Below are positions 1 to 5,937 of a stretch of 11,878 bases of DNA, piece after piece. Source of the stretch: Nitrospinota bacterium (GTDB taxonomy: Bacteria > Nitrospinota > Nitrospinia > UBA9942); contig JACRGN010000357.1 of NCBI GenBank assembly GCA_016234205.1, positions 1 through 11,878 on the forward strand, read 5' to 3'. Below the pieces are notes generated by a model. It searched no databases. It saw only the letters and a list, made by a program, of their open reading frames with translations, and was not told where the DNA came from. The position numbers and the translations under genes are program-made. Numbering within the stretch: position 1 is the first letter of the stretch; each line of letters opens with the position of its first letter.

Positions 1-249
1 ACCTTTAACAATTACTGCCCTCCTCTCTCCCATAAATGGAAGTGTCTGAGCCTTGTTTATTATCTCTGCATAGCTTGTCTCACTACCCCTTAAAATCTCT
101 AAGTTAAAATCCTTATTAGAAGGTTCAACTATAACTGACACCATTTTTTTAACCGCCTCGTCAATCAGAAATCCTTCATCTCCATAAAACAGATAGAGAG
201 GATTGAGCCATCCCTTTTCAATATTTTTGATAAGCTCTATATAGTTCAT
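1..249 (-). CDS. holA: DNA polymerase III subunit delta, N-terminal part (runs off the left edge)
   Basis: This is the clamp-loader delta subunit, which opens the beta sliding clamp during replication. The first 83 codons are visible, starting with ATG at 249 and open to the window edge; the remainder lies outside. The N-terminal pattern is typical of HolA: residues 18-31 read PLYLFYGDEGFLID (the degenerate AAA+ P-loop region), and residues 70-82 read LPFMGERRAVIVK, the segment that usually follows helix 2. The gene lies 28 nt downstream of the DUF4384 gene on the same strand and may be read through from it. Identification rests on recognised motifs in a partial protein; the family is fairly certain. 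Confidence 0.85.
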   Translation of the reverse strand, partial: MNYIELIKNIEKGWLNPLYLFYGDEGFLIDEAVKKMVSVIVEPSNKDFNLEILRGSETSYAEIINKAQTLPFMGERRAVIVKG

Positions 250-277
250 TCTAATCTATCTTCATTCAGCTAATCAT

Positions 278-1180
278 TCACTTCCGAACTTCATATCCAA
301 CAGTCTCTTCATCCCATGATGACTGGTCAATCTCCGATAGTTCCTTCATGAGGTCTGATATAGTGGGGTTTTGTACTGTTTTATCAGAGAGAAAATTACC
401 CTCCTCTTTTGTAGCAATAATCAGGACAGATTCTATTGCCTTGCTCAGGTTTTTAGGGGTTGAAACCCTGAACTTAAGCCCCCTCTCCCTGATGTTATTA
501 TCAGGAAAGACAAATTCTTTTTTGGAAGGCAGAATCTCGGCTTTAACATAATCATTCGGGAAGAGTTTAACAGCATTTCCATACTGGTCAACACTAAAGA
601 TATTCATGAATGAATCTTCATTTGCAGTAACTTTAATCTGTATCTCATCGCCATCCTGAAACACAGGATTATTTATGGCTGAATCTCTGTCGGGTCTCTG
701 AACTGATGCCTTAACGATGCCTATCTTCTTGCCCTTTTCAAGAGGGAGGGGCTTCACCTGTGCCTCTATCTTTGCACTGCAGTAGATATTGCCTCCCTCT
801 GTGTAGCACTTCTCATCTATAACCTTTTGGGCGATAATAAGCCCTTTTGTTGCAGTGGAGATAAGGTCGCTTATGAGCTGGCTGTTATAAACTAAAGTAG
901 AACTATGAAGATTCACACCAACCGCCTCCTCAAGTGCGTTCCTACGAGCATTGTTCATTGCTATTGCCTTCGCCTGTGCAAGGGTTGTGTCATCACCAAG
1001 AACAGCCTTTCCTTCCGCAACAACAACCTTTATCCCCTCTGCTATTTTCCCCTCTCTCCTTGATGGAGAGGGCTGGGGAGAGGGTGATAATGGGAGTGGT
1101 GCAATCTTCTTATCCTTTGCCCATACCCCCGCAGGGATAAGGACTGAAAACAATAAGATAAAAACCGCTGTTCTTTTCAT
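278..1180 (-). CDS. Secreted DUF4384 domain protein with FlgT/LPP20-like N-terminal domain
   Basis: A 300-residue exported protein of unknown precise role. Residues 1-21 form a Sec signal peptide (MKR, then a hydrophobic core, ending at VWA). Residues 50-145 resemble the FlgT N-terminal/LPP20-type fold: an EGKA segment followed by a helix beginning AQAKAIAMNNARRNALEEAVG, cut here for length. Residues about 150-265 look like DUF4384, with the typical VTANEDSFMNIFSVDQYGN and LFPND elements. DUF4384 is often found beside or fused to caspase-like peptidases, as here. The ATG overlaps the caspase stop (ATGA at 1177-1180) and there is no Shine-Dalgarno sequence, so translation is probably coupled. 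Residues 32-44 (SPSPQPSPSRREG) are encoded by a palindromic repeat apparently inserted between the signal peptide and the first domain. Confidence 0.8.
   Translation of the reverse strand: MKRTAVFILLFSVLIPAGVWAKDKKIAPLPLSPSPQPSPSRREGKIAEGIKVVVAEGKAVLGDDTTLAQAKAIAMNNARRNALEEAVGVNLHSSTLVYNSQLISDLISTATKGLIIAQKVIDEKCYTEGGNIYCSAKIEAQVKPLPLEKGKKIGIVKASVQRPDRDSAINNPVFQDGDEIQIKVTANEDSFMNIFSVDQYGNAVKLFPNDYVKAEILPSKKEFVFPDNNIRERGLKFRVSTPKNLSKAIESVLIIATKEEGNFLSDKTVQNPTISDLMKELSEIDQSSWDEETVGYEVRK
1049..1087. repeat. REP-like palindromic repeat inserted in frame in the DUF4384 gene
   Basis: The stretch holds a small palindrome (CTCTCC, 5-nt loop, GGAGAG) followed by GGCTGGGGAGAGGGTGA. This resembles a widespread class of dispersed bacterial repeats that encode the low-complexity peptide SPQPSPSRREG when they land in a reading frame. 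It sits in the linker after the signal peptide, where an insertion is likely to be tolerated. That it is an insertion is inferred from the peptide's character; only one copy lies in this window. Confidence 0.6.
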
Positions 1181-2517
1181 TTCTTTATCATCACCCTGTT
1201 TGCATCTCCCATTATCTGCGGTGTCTGAACCCTGCTGTGAAGCCTCCTCGCATAATAGGGCAGACCTTCAGCCTCATCCGTTATCTTTTTAAAGACCTCT
1301 CCTGCTGTCATTGCAGCCTTATCCCCCTTTTCTGCATTCTCCTTCAGCGTCTTTAAGAAGAAATAGGTGAACATGCTGTGCCCCTTCTCAGGATACCATG
1401 AGCTTACCTCACTCCCGCTTGAAGATGTCATCGTAACCGCATTCGGCATCGTGAAAAGCTGATTCTGCACCTCTATGCCTATTGGACTCACATTCTTTAA
1501 GAGAAGCCCTTTCTCTGTCGCACCGCTGAAACAGGAGTCAACGACTATGAACACATTGGGCGTATTCATATCCTTTGCTATCTTTGCTATGTTGTCATAC
1601 AACTGCTTTAGTGGATATGCAGTAAGGTTTATGGCATGAGAGTCTGCATCCGCAGGGACAAAATACCCCTGTTTTGTCTTTGGGTCTGGCGCCCCGTGTC
1701 CCGAATAAAAAACGAATATATCCGAATGCCCTTTTTTTAAATAATTATACAGCCTCCCCTCATAATTCTCCCTTGTCCCGAATATTCCCTCAAACTTCGC
1801 CTTTGAGGCATTCTCCTCGTATATGATATTCCCCTCCTGATAACCCAAAACATTTACGAGATATTTCTTTACTGCCCCTGCATCATTGAGTGCATAATCA
1901 ACCGATGGGATGTCTCTGTCGTTGTAGTCCCTGTTTCCTATTACCACTGCTATGGCATTCGGGTTTTTTGTTTTCGTAACAGGTATAGCGGTATCCACAT
2001 CCGATGTGCCGGCAGGGATAGATACTGCCTGTTTTGATAAAGCCTTTTTATCGGATGGGGCAGCAGGTGCAGTGGGAAGGGATTCTGTTAGTGCGAGCAT
2101 AACGAGCCTCTTTGCGCCTTCATCCTTTGGATTTGCCTTTAATATATTCTCGGCAAGCATCTTACCCCTCGCAGGGTCAATATTTTCTTTTATGAGGATA
2201 TATGCGAGAGACCTCATTGAATCTGTATGCTCAGGATTTTTATTGAGTATCCCCTTGAAAGTCTCTATAGCCTCCGAAGATTTATTCTGGTTATAGAGCG
2301 AGAGACCGAGATTATAACTTGCATTAACACTCTCAGGGCAGAGCTTCAATGCCTCCCTTAAAAGCGCCTCTGCCTTTACAGGCTCACTCTGGATAAGCTT
2401 ACCCCCTTCTTCCACATACATAACCGCATTCTCGCACTGCTTGTTCTCTGCAAATACATAACCTGCAGAGATTGCAAAAAGAATAAAGAGAATTACTGCT
2501 ATTCTTACTGAACTCAT
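1177..2517 (-). CDS. Secreted TPR and caspase (peptidase C14) domain protein
   Basis: A 446-residue exported caspase-like protein. Residues 1-23 form a signal peptide ending VFA. Residues about 26-140 hold TPR-type helical repeats (for example NASYNLGLSLYNQNKSSEAI). Residues 145-185 are a Pro/Ala/Thr-rich linker. The caspase p20-like domain begins near residue 188 (AIAVVIGNRDYND). The catalytic dyad is visible: His274 in VFYSGHGAPD and Cys329 in VVDSCFSGA. Both residues are present, so the enzyme is probably active; the family cleaves after basic or acidic residues depending on the subgroup. The start is ATG at 2517 with GGGAGGG about 6 nt upstream. It leads a two-gene unit with the DUF4384 gene. 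A signal peptide on a caspase argues for a periplasmic or surface role rather than a cytoplasmic one. Confidence 0.85.
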   Translation of the reverse strand: MSSVRIAVILFILFAISAGYVFAENKQCENAVMYVEEGGKLIQSEPVKAEALLREALKLCPESVNASYNLGLSLYNQNKSSEAIETFKGILNKNPEHTDSMRSLAYILIKENIDPARGKMLAENILKANPKDEGAKRLVMLALTESLPTAPAAPSDKKALSKQAVSIPAGTSDVDTAIPVTKTKNPNAIAVVIGNRDYNDRDIPSVDYALNDAGAVKKYLVNVLGYQEGNIIYEENASKAKFEGIFGTRENYEGRLYNYLKKGHSDIFVFYSGHGAPDPKTKQGYFVPADADSHAINLTAYPLKQLYDNIAKIAKDMNTPNVFIVVDSCFSGATEKGLLLKNVSPIGIEVQNQLFTMPNAVTMTSSSGSEVSSWYPEKGHSMFTYFFLKTLKENAEKGDKAAMTAGEVFKKITDEAEGLPYYARRLHSRVQTPQIMGDANRVMIKK

Positions 2518-2553
2518 ATTGCCCTCCCTTCTTTATAAATAATTATCTGCTCC

Positions 2554-2582
2554 ATTATAAAAATTAATTTTCTAAACAGCAA
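2554..2582 (-). promoter_or_regulatory. Probable sigma70 promoter of the caspase-DUF4384 operon
   Basis: On the minus strand, TTGCTG (2582-2577) and a perfect TATAAT (2559-2554) are separated by 17 nt. The predicted start near 2547 leaves a 30-nt leader containing the GGGAGGG ribosome site. The -35 box overlaps the end of the upstream antitoxin gene. The call is by pattern only; the -35 is weak. Confidence 0.5.
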
Positions 2583-2841
2583 TGGCAATTTCTTTATGCC
2601 CCTCACCAATATGCGGCTGTGTCTTAATAAAGCTGTTCAGGTCTTCTGTTATTCTATTAACTAACCGATTAACATCCTCAGCCACTCGTCCAGAGACAAA
2701 GGATTGACCGCATTTGCTGCAGACATTGGCAGTAACATTCTTAACTGTTATTTTAATGTCTGATAGCTCATAAACCAGTTCTGTTTTTCCTGACTTTACA
2801 ATCCCTCTGCATTCAGGGCATAATCTCTCTTTTTTAGGCAT
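2572..2841 (-). CDS. YgiT-type zinc-finger protein (MqsA-like antitoxin N-domain)
   Basis: An 89-residue protein with two CxxC zinc knuckles (C8/C11 in LCPECRG and C41/C44 in CSKCGQS). This is the YgiT-type zinc-finger pattern found in the N-terminal domain of MqsA-like antitoxins. There is no obvious C-terminal DNA-binding HTH, so it is the short form that usually accompanies DUF4258 partners. ATG at 2841 is preferred over an upstream in-frame ATG at 2892 because AAGGAGG lies about 10 nt before it and the longer form would add a charged, non-conserved tail inside the upstream gene. It overlaps the DUF4258 gene by 8 nt, so translation is likely coupled. It presumably neutralises that partner and may autoregulate. 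Confidence 0.8.
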   Translation of the reverse strand: MPKKERLCPECRGIVKSGKTELVYELSDIKITVKNVTANVCSKCGQSFVSGRVAEDVNRLVNRITEDLNSFIKTQPHIGEGHKEIAIAV

Positions 2842-3157
2842 CGCTTTTTCCCTCCTTTTTTCTTCGTTGATAATTATGTATCCATTCATCATCGGATGGA
2901 ATATAAACTGTCGGGATATATATCAAGTCTCTATCCGAATAATCACAAACCACATGCAGTGGTAATCCATTTACCATTGTCCCATAAACTAAAACCCTGC
3001 ACCGTCGTGGATACCTCTCTATAATTTTACCGGTAAGTAAAACATATACAACATCCTCTGGCTCAACTCCATCCTTTTTCGCTTCAGTAATAGCATGCTT
3101 GTAAAATTCATAATTCTCATTTTGAATAAAACTTCTGATATCCTCTATGGAAATCAT
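2834..3157 (-). CDS. DUF4258 protein, probable toxin of a type II toxin-antitoxin pair
   Basis: A 107-residue protein of the DUF4258 type. The usual elements are an N-terminal helix with His16 (YKHAITEAKKDGVEPEDVV), then a VYVLLTGKIIERYP segment, and strands ending in PLHVVCDYSDRDLIYIPTVY. DUF4258 proteins are regarded as RelE/MqsR-like RNase-fold toxins when paired with YgiT-type antitoxins, which is exactly the arrangement here. The toxin gene precedes the antitoxin gene, as in mqsRA. The start is ATG at 3157; only a weak AGG lies upstream, and the predicted promoter places the transcript start about 3 nt before the ATG. Toxic activity is inferred from family and layout only. Confidence 0.75.
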   Translation of the reverse strand: MISIEDIRSFIQNENYEFYKHAITEAKKDGVEPEDVVYVLLTGKIIERYPRRCRVLVYGTMVNGLPLHVVCDYSDRDLIYIPTVYIPSDDEWIHNYQRRKKEGKSDA

Positions 3158-3166
3158 GGCACCTGC

Positions 3167-3196
3167 ATTTTAATACTTCTTTCGCATAATGGTCAA
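3167..3196 (-). promoter_or_regulatory. Promoter of the DUF4258/YgiT pair, shared sequence with the hicB promoter
   Basis: On the minus strand, TTGACC (3196-3191) and TAAAAT (3172-3167) are separated by 18 nt. The 30-nt block matches the block at 6238-6209 at 23 of 30 positions, including the whole of TTGACCATTA and the AAGAA and TATTA segments. The predicted transcript start near 3160 makes the toxin mRNA almost leaderless. Confidence 0.55.
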
Positions 3197-3199
3197 GGG

Positions 3200-3390
3200 C
3201 ATTTATCCTTTTTGTTATTCCCGCCCCGAGCTTTCGTCTTCTACTTGCACGGGGCGGGATACTGCCTTATTCGCCCCGTGTAATTGCCGAAGGCATTATT
3301 TCACAGGGCAGGAGACAGGTCTGGACTCTCACTTGCACACCCTCAAAATCCTTGAATTTTGAAGCTCTGGCAATGAGACACTTGAGAGTG
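3200..3390 (-). ncRNA. Putative structured 3' tail of the DGR template RNA
   Basis: This stretch between the TR and the toxin promoter has no convincing gene. It is much more GC-structured than the surroundings. Two perfect stems compete for the same bases: 3219-3228 pairs with 3250-3259 (10 bp), and 3248-3256 pairs with 3272-3280 (9 bp). A small hairpin around GCCTTCGGC lies near 3284-3294. In characterised DGRs the RNA flanking the 3' side of the TR is needed for template-primed cDNA synthesis, so this could be that element. The alternative is a terminator or switch at the end of the DGR transcript. The stems are directly visible; the function is inferred. Confidence 0.4.
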
Positions 3391-3514
3391 CTGGCAACAC
3401 GGAAACCGTTGTTGTTGTTCCGGTTGTCGGGATTATTCCTGTTGCGATTCGCTGCCCGCGTGTTCTTCGCATTATTGTTCCACGACCCGCCGCGAAGCAC
3501 ACGGTTCTGTTTTT
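3391..3514 (-). repeat. DGR template repeat (TR)
   Basis: A 124-bp near-copy of the 3' end of the target gene, offset by exactly 1610 bp from VR 5001-5124 with no gaps. There are 21 mismatches, and every one is at an adenine of the TR coding (minus) strand: 11 A to G, 8 A to T and 2 A to C, out of 41 adenines. No other base differs. In the VR frame it encodes an Asn-rich version of the target C-terminus, with repeated AAC codons. The 5' edge is set where a non-adenine difference first appears (3515), and the 3' edge at 3390/5000. The last 20 bp, ending GTTTCCGTGTTGCCAG on the minus strand, are identical and contain the expected homing-initiation region. Its first 43 bases also encode the end of the RT. 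Confidence 0.95.
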
Positions 3515-4575
3515 AACCTGCCCCCAAATGTATATCTTGCAAAAATATTCTTTCGTAAACCGAAACTATTCGCATGTTCCACATGGGCTATCCACCCTTG
3601 CACCGACCTTTTTATATCTTCGATTGTTATAACCCTTTTTCTAAATGCTGCCTGCATAGCCCTGAGCCTCTCCTCAAACATCCTCACATTTGCCTTTTTA
3701 CCCTTTCTGTAATATGGATAGATATAAAAGCCGAGAAACTCGCAGCCGTTTTTAACGGGGAATACCCTCGTCTTTATCGAATGGAGTTTAAGGCGGAGGC
3801 TTTCGAGATATTTATCCATCTCTCCTTTAATTTCCCGCAGCCGTGACTTGTCGCTGTCAAAGACAGCAAAATCGTCAACATATCTGATGTATGCCCTGCA
3901 TCCGAGATTGTCTTTTATAAAATGGTCAAAACTATTCAGATAAACATTTCCGAAAAATTGGCTTGTGAGATTTCCTATTGGCAGCCCTTTTCTTCGTCCG
4001 TGCGGCTCAAAAAGGTCGTCGCCTTTAAAATAATCATAAACCGCTTCCTGCGGATTGCTGTTCTGGATTATTGTTTTGATAATCCATAAAACATCTTTGT
4101 CAGCGATTTTCTTTAGCAGAATCTCATAAAGAATCTCATGGTCTATTGAGGGAAAATACTTTTTTATATCGCATTTCAGGACATATCTATATTTCTGCAT
4201 ATAACTATTGAATCTCTCAATAGCCCTGTGTGTGCCTTTTCCCTTCCTGTTTGCGTAAGAATCATAGATAAATGTCTTTTCAAAGAGAGGCTCGATTACA
4301 TTGCAAAGGGCATGATGGACAACCCTATCCCTATAAGGCGCTGCCGATATAAGCCTTTTGACAGGCTCGTAGATTACAAACTCCTTATATCTGCCGGGAG
4401 TGTATGTCTTATCGGAAAGTTCTTTTTGTATCCTGAATAACTCCTTCTCAAGATTCAGGTTAAATTTTGCGGTATTATCTTTAAACCGTTTCCCCTTTTG
4501 TGCCTTTCGTGCGGCAAAGAGGAGGTTTTCAAAGGATACTATCTTAGACCAGAGGTTTTTGTATGTCTTTGCCAC
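3472..4575 (-). CDS. Diversity-generating retroelement reverse transcriptase
   Basis: A 367-residue reverse transcriptase that would copy the TR RNA with adenine-specific errors. Visible RT motifs are the first catalytic Asp at 136 (KCDIKKYFPSID), the DGR signature IGNLTSQ at 200-206 (family pattern [IVL]GxxxSQ, in place of the QG of group II intron RTs), and the YVDD box at 232-235. No maturase or endonuclease domain follows, and the length is normal for DGR RTs. The start is GTG at 4575, overlapping the end of avd by 32 nt, so translation is likely coupled. The stop codon and the last 14 sense codons lie inside the TR; the TAA is formed from adenine-rich TR bases read in another frame. The RT presumably acts with Avd on the TR RNA. 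Confidence 0.95.
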   Translation of the reverse strand: MAKTYKNLWSKIVSFENLLFAARKAQKGKRFKDNTAKFNLNLEKELFRIQKELSDKTYTPGRYKEFVIYEPVKRLISAAPYRDRVVHHALCNVIEPLFEKTFIYDSYANRKGKGTHRAIERFNSYMQKYRYVLKCDIKKYFPSIDHEILYEILLKKIADKDVLWIIKTIIQNSNPQEAVYDYFKGDDLFEPHGRRKGLPIGNLTSQFFGNVYLNSFDHFIKDNLGCRAYIRYVDDFAVFDSDKSRLREIKGEMDKYLESLRLKLHSIKTRVFPVKNGCEFLGFYIYPYYRKGKKANVRMFEERLRAMQAAFRKRVITIEDIKRSVQGWIAHVEHANSFGLRKNIFARYTFGGRLKTEPCASRRVVEQ

Positions 4576-4906
4576 CTTGCACCCTGAGCCATCCGCCTAT
4601 CATCTTTCCAAGCTCGTTAATCTCTTTTGAGATGAAGGCATATTTGTTTATGCTTAAATATTTTTTGTCTTTTGCCATCCTTATAAAAAATCGGAGCTTT
4701 TCAATCTGAAGGTTGCATTTGCGAAGGGGCTGCTGTTTGTCTTTTGTGTATGCAGCCTCGATTATCAGTTCAAGCGAATCGAGCAGGAGGTTTATAATCC
4801 TATCGCCGACGGTGAATTTAAAGTCTCGCGGGAATTTCTCCACTTGAGGCATCATCCACAGGATTATGTCATAGAGTTTTGTGACTGCGGGAATCTCTGT
4901 TGACAT
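4544..4906 (-). CDS. avd: DGR accessory variability determinant (Avd)
   Basis: A 120-residue, mostly helical, basic protein of the Avd/four-helix-bundle (S23-like) family. In known DGRs it forms a pentameric barrel that binds the RT and nucleic acid and is required for mutagenic retrohoming. Supporting segments are LYDIILWMMPQVEKFPRDFKF (shown in part: the helix 1 PRxxKF element), TVGDRIINLLLDSLELIIEA, and the C-terminal EINELGKMIGGWLR. All are typical of the family. Length and position, between the target gene and the RT, are canonical. ATG at 4906 has no strong ribosome site. A perfect hairpin lies about 20 nt upstream. Identity is strongly supported by the RT overlap. Confidence 0.9.
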   Translation of the reverse strand: MSTEIPAVTKLYDIILWMMPQVEKFPRDFKFTVGDRIINLLLDSLELIIEAAYTKDKQQPLRKCNLQIEKLRFFIRMAKDKKYLSINKYAFISKEINELGKMIGGWLRVQGGKDIQKPLV

Positions 4907-4925
4907 ATCGCAAGGTTTACATCGC

Positions 4926-4949
4926 GTGCAGGGGGCAAGCCCCCTGCAC
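4926..4949. other. Perfect 10-bp hairpin/cruciform downstream of the VR
   Basis: GTGCAGGGGG (4926-4935) and CCCCCTGCAC (4940-4949) are exact inverted repeats around a 4-nt loop. The hairpin sits 51 bp beyond the 3' end of the VR and between the target and avd genes. Known DGRs carry a GC-rich hairpin with a 4-nt loop just after the VR that stimulates target recognition, so this is a candidate. It could also reduce read-through into avd, although no U-tract follows. Confidence 0.65.
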
Positions 4950-4990
4950 CCCCATAAAGGGTAAAAGGGTAAAAAACCAAAGGGTAAAAC

Positions 4991-5893
4991 TTATTTAGTC
5001 CTGGCAACACGGAAACCGTTGAAGTAGTTCCGGTTGCCGGGATTATCCCAGTTGCGATTCGCAGCCCGCGGGCCCATCGCATCATCGACCCACGACCCGC
5101 CGCGAAGCACACGGCTCTGACCGCTGCTTGCACCTCTTGGATTATCCTTTGGGCTGTTCTTATAATAGTTCTCATCATACCAGTCCTGCACCCATTCCCA
5201 CACATTTCCTGTCATATCATACAACCCAAGTCCATTCGGCTTTTTCTGTCCTGCAGGGTGTGTCTTGCCTCCAGAATTGTCATTATACCACCCAACTGAA
5301 TCAAGGTCATTACCGCCTGCATATTTCTCATTCTTCCCGCCGCTCCTTGCCGCATATTCCCATTCCACCTCTGTGGGAAGTCTGTAAACAACCCCCTGAC
5401 CCCCTTTATTAAGGGGGAATTTTTCGTTGAGCTTCCTTATATATTCCTGTGCATCGTTCCATGATACGCATGCCACAGGGTGTCTGTCATCCTGTGAAAA
5501 ATCAAGATTTCGCCAGTTTTTATTTCTGTCTTTTTCCCATTTACTGCCTGTCAAAACAAAACATCCGTCTCCTTGTTCTGCCTCTGTCCTGTAGCCTGTC
5601 GTATTTACAAATTCCCTGAACTCTCCAACCGTAACCTCATATTTCCCCATATAAAAGTCATCAACACATACCTCATGGACAGGTTTTTCATCATTTTCCC
5701 CATCTCCAAAGGTATCTCCCATTTGAAAACACCCGCCTTTTACGAGTACAAAACCTTCAGGGACAGCAGGTCTCAAAAGCTCAGGATCTATGGGCAGAGG
5801 CTTCATCCAATCAGGAAGCTCCTTTGAATAAAGCGGTGATGCAGAAAATATAAGAAATAAAAAAATAGGATAGATATACACAGATATTCTCAT
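4991..5893 (-). CDS. Secreted FGE-sulfatase-fold protein, variable target of the DGR
   Basis: A 300-residue exported protein. Residues 1-23 are a Sec signal peptide. Residues about 44-298 are a formylglycine-generating-enzyme/SUMF1 (C-type-lectin-like) domain, with FVLVKGGCFQMGD, YEVTVGEFREFV, PVACVSWNDAQEYI, YRLPTEVEWEYAARSGG, GLYDMTGNVWEWVQDWY and the final RVLRGGSW...NGFRVA. Residues 257-298 are the VR, where 13 residues differ from the TR-encoded version. The VR region contains no cysteine, so the catalytic pair of true formylglycine-generating enzymes appears absent; a ligand-binding role is more likely. ATG at 5893 is chosen over an ATG at 5929 because AAGGAGG lies just upstream and the truncated paralogue at 6347 begins at the same place. 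A palindromic repeat adds about eight residues near position 160. Confidence 0.93.
   Translation of the reverse strand: MRISVYIYPIFLFLIFSASPLYSKELPDWMKPLPIDPELLRPAVPEGFVLVKGGCFQMGDTFGDGENDEKPVHEVCVDDFYMGKYEVTVGEFREFVNTTGYRTEAEQGDGCFVLTGSKWEKDRNKNWRNLDFSQDDRHPVACVSWNDAQEYIRKLNEKFPLNKGGQGVVYRLPTEVEWEYAARSGGKNEKYAGGNDLDSVGWYNDNSGGKTHPAGQKKPNGLGLYDMTGNVWEWVQDWYDENYYKNSPKDNPRGASSGQSRVLRGGSWVDDAMGPRAANRNWDNPGNRNYFNGFRVARTK
5001..5124 (-). repeat. DGR variable repeat (VR)
   Basis: This is the recipient copy of the TR at 3391-3514, in the last 42 codons of the target gene and ending 8 nt before the stop codon is complete. Substitutions relative to the TR-encoded residues include Lys to Gly, Asn to Ser, three consecutive Asn to Val, Asp and Asp, Lys to Met, Asn to Gly, Thr to Pro, Arg to Trp, Asn to Asp, Asp to Gly, Asn to Tyr and Asn to Phe. 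The framework residues RGGSW, AAN and GFRVA, encoded by adenine-poor stretches, are unchanged. The pattern shows that mutagenic homing occurred at least once in this lineage. Confidence 0.95.
5392..5417. repeat. Palindromic repeat inserted in frame in the target gene
   Basis: CCCCCTT (5400-5406) and AAGGGGG (5411-5417) flank a 4-nt loop, next to a second C-run. It encodes PLNKGGQGV between LNEK and YRLPTEVEWEY, where related proteins normally have only a few residues. PL(N/E)KGGQG is the familiar translation of a dispersed repeat with an AAGGGGG core. The insertion is in a surface loop position of the fold, away from the VR. Inferred from family comparison; one copy in this window. Confidence 0.55.
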
Positions 5894-5937
5894 AACCCCC
5901 TCCTTACCAAACGGATTAACAGGTCTCATACTTGTTT

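Noticed and set aside
3267..3500. Open frame encoding an Asn-rich peptide starting MLRGGSWNNN
   Set aside because: It is the TR read in the VR frame. It has no ribosome site and its sequence is explained by the template function; the part after 3390 has no family resemblance.
3472..4575. RT as a group II intron maturase or retron RT
   Set aside because: There is no maturase or HNH domain, no intron ends, and motif 4 is IGNLTSQ rather than QG. The TR/VR pair and avd settle it as a DGR.
4864..5205. 113-codon open frame opposite in phase to the target gene
   Set aside because: It overlaps the VR, the hairpin and the target gene in another frame, and its composition is that of an out-of-frame shadow.
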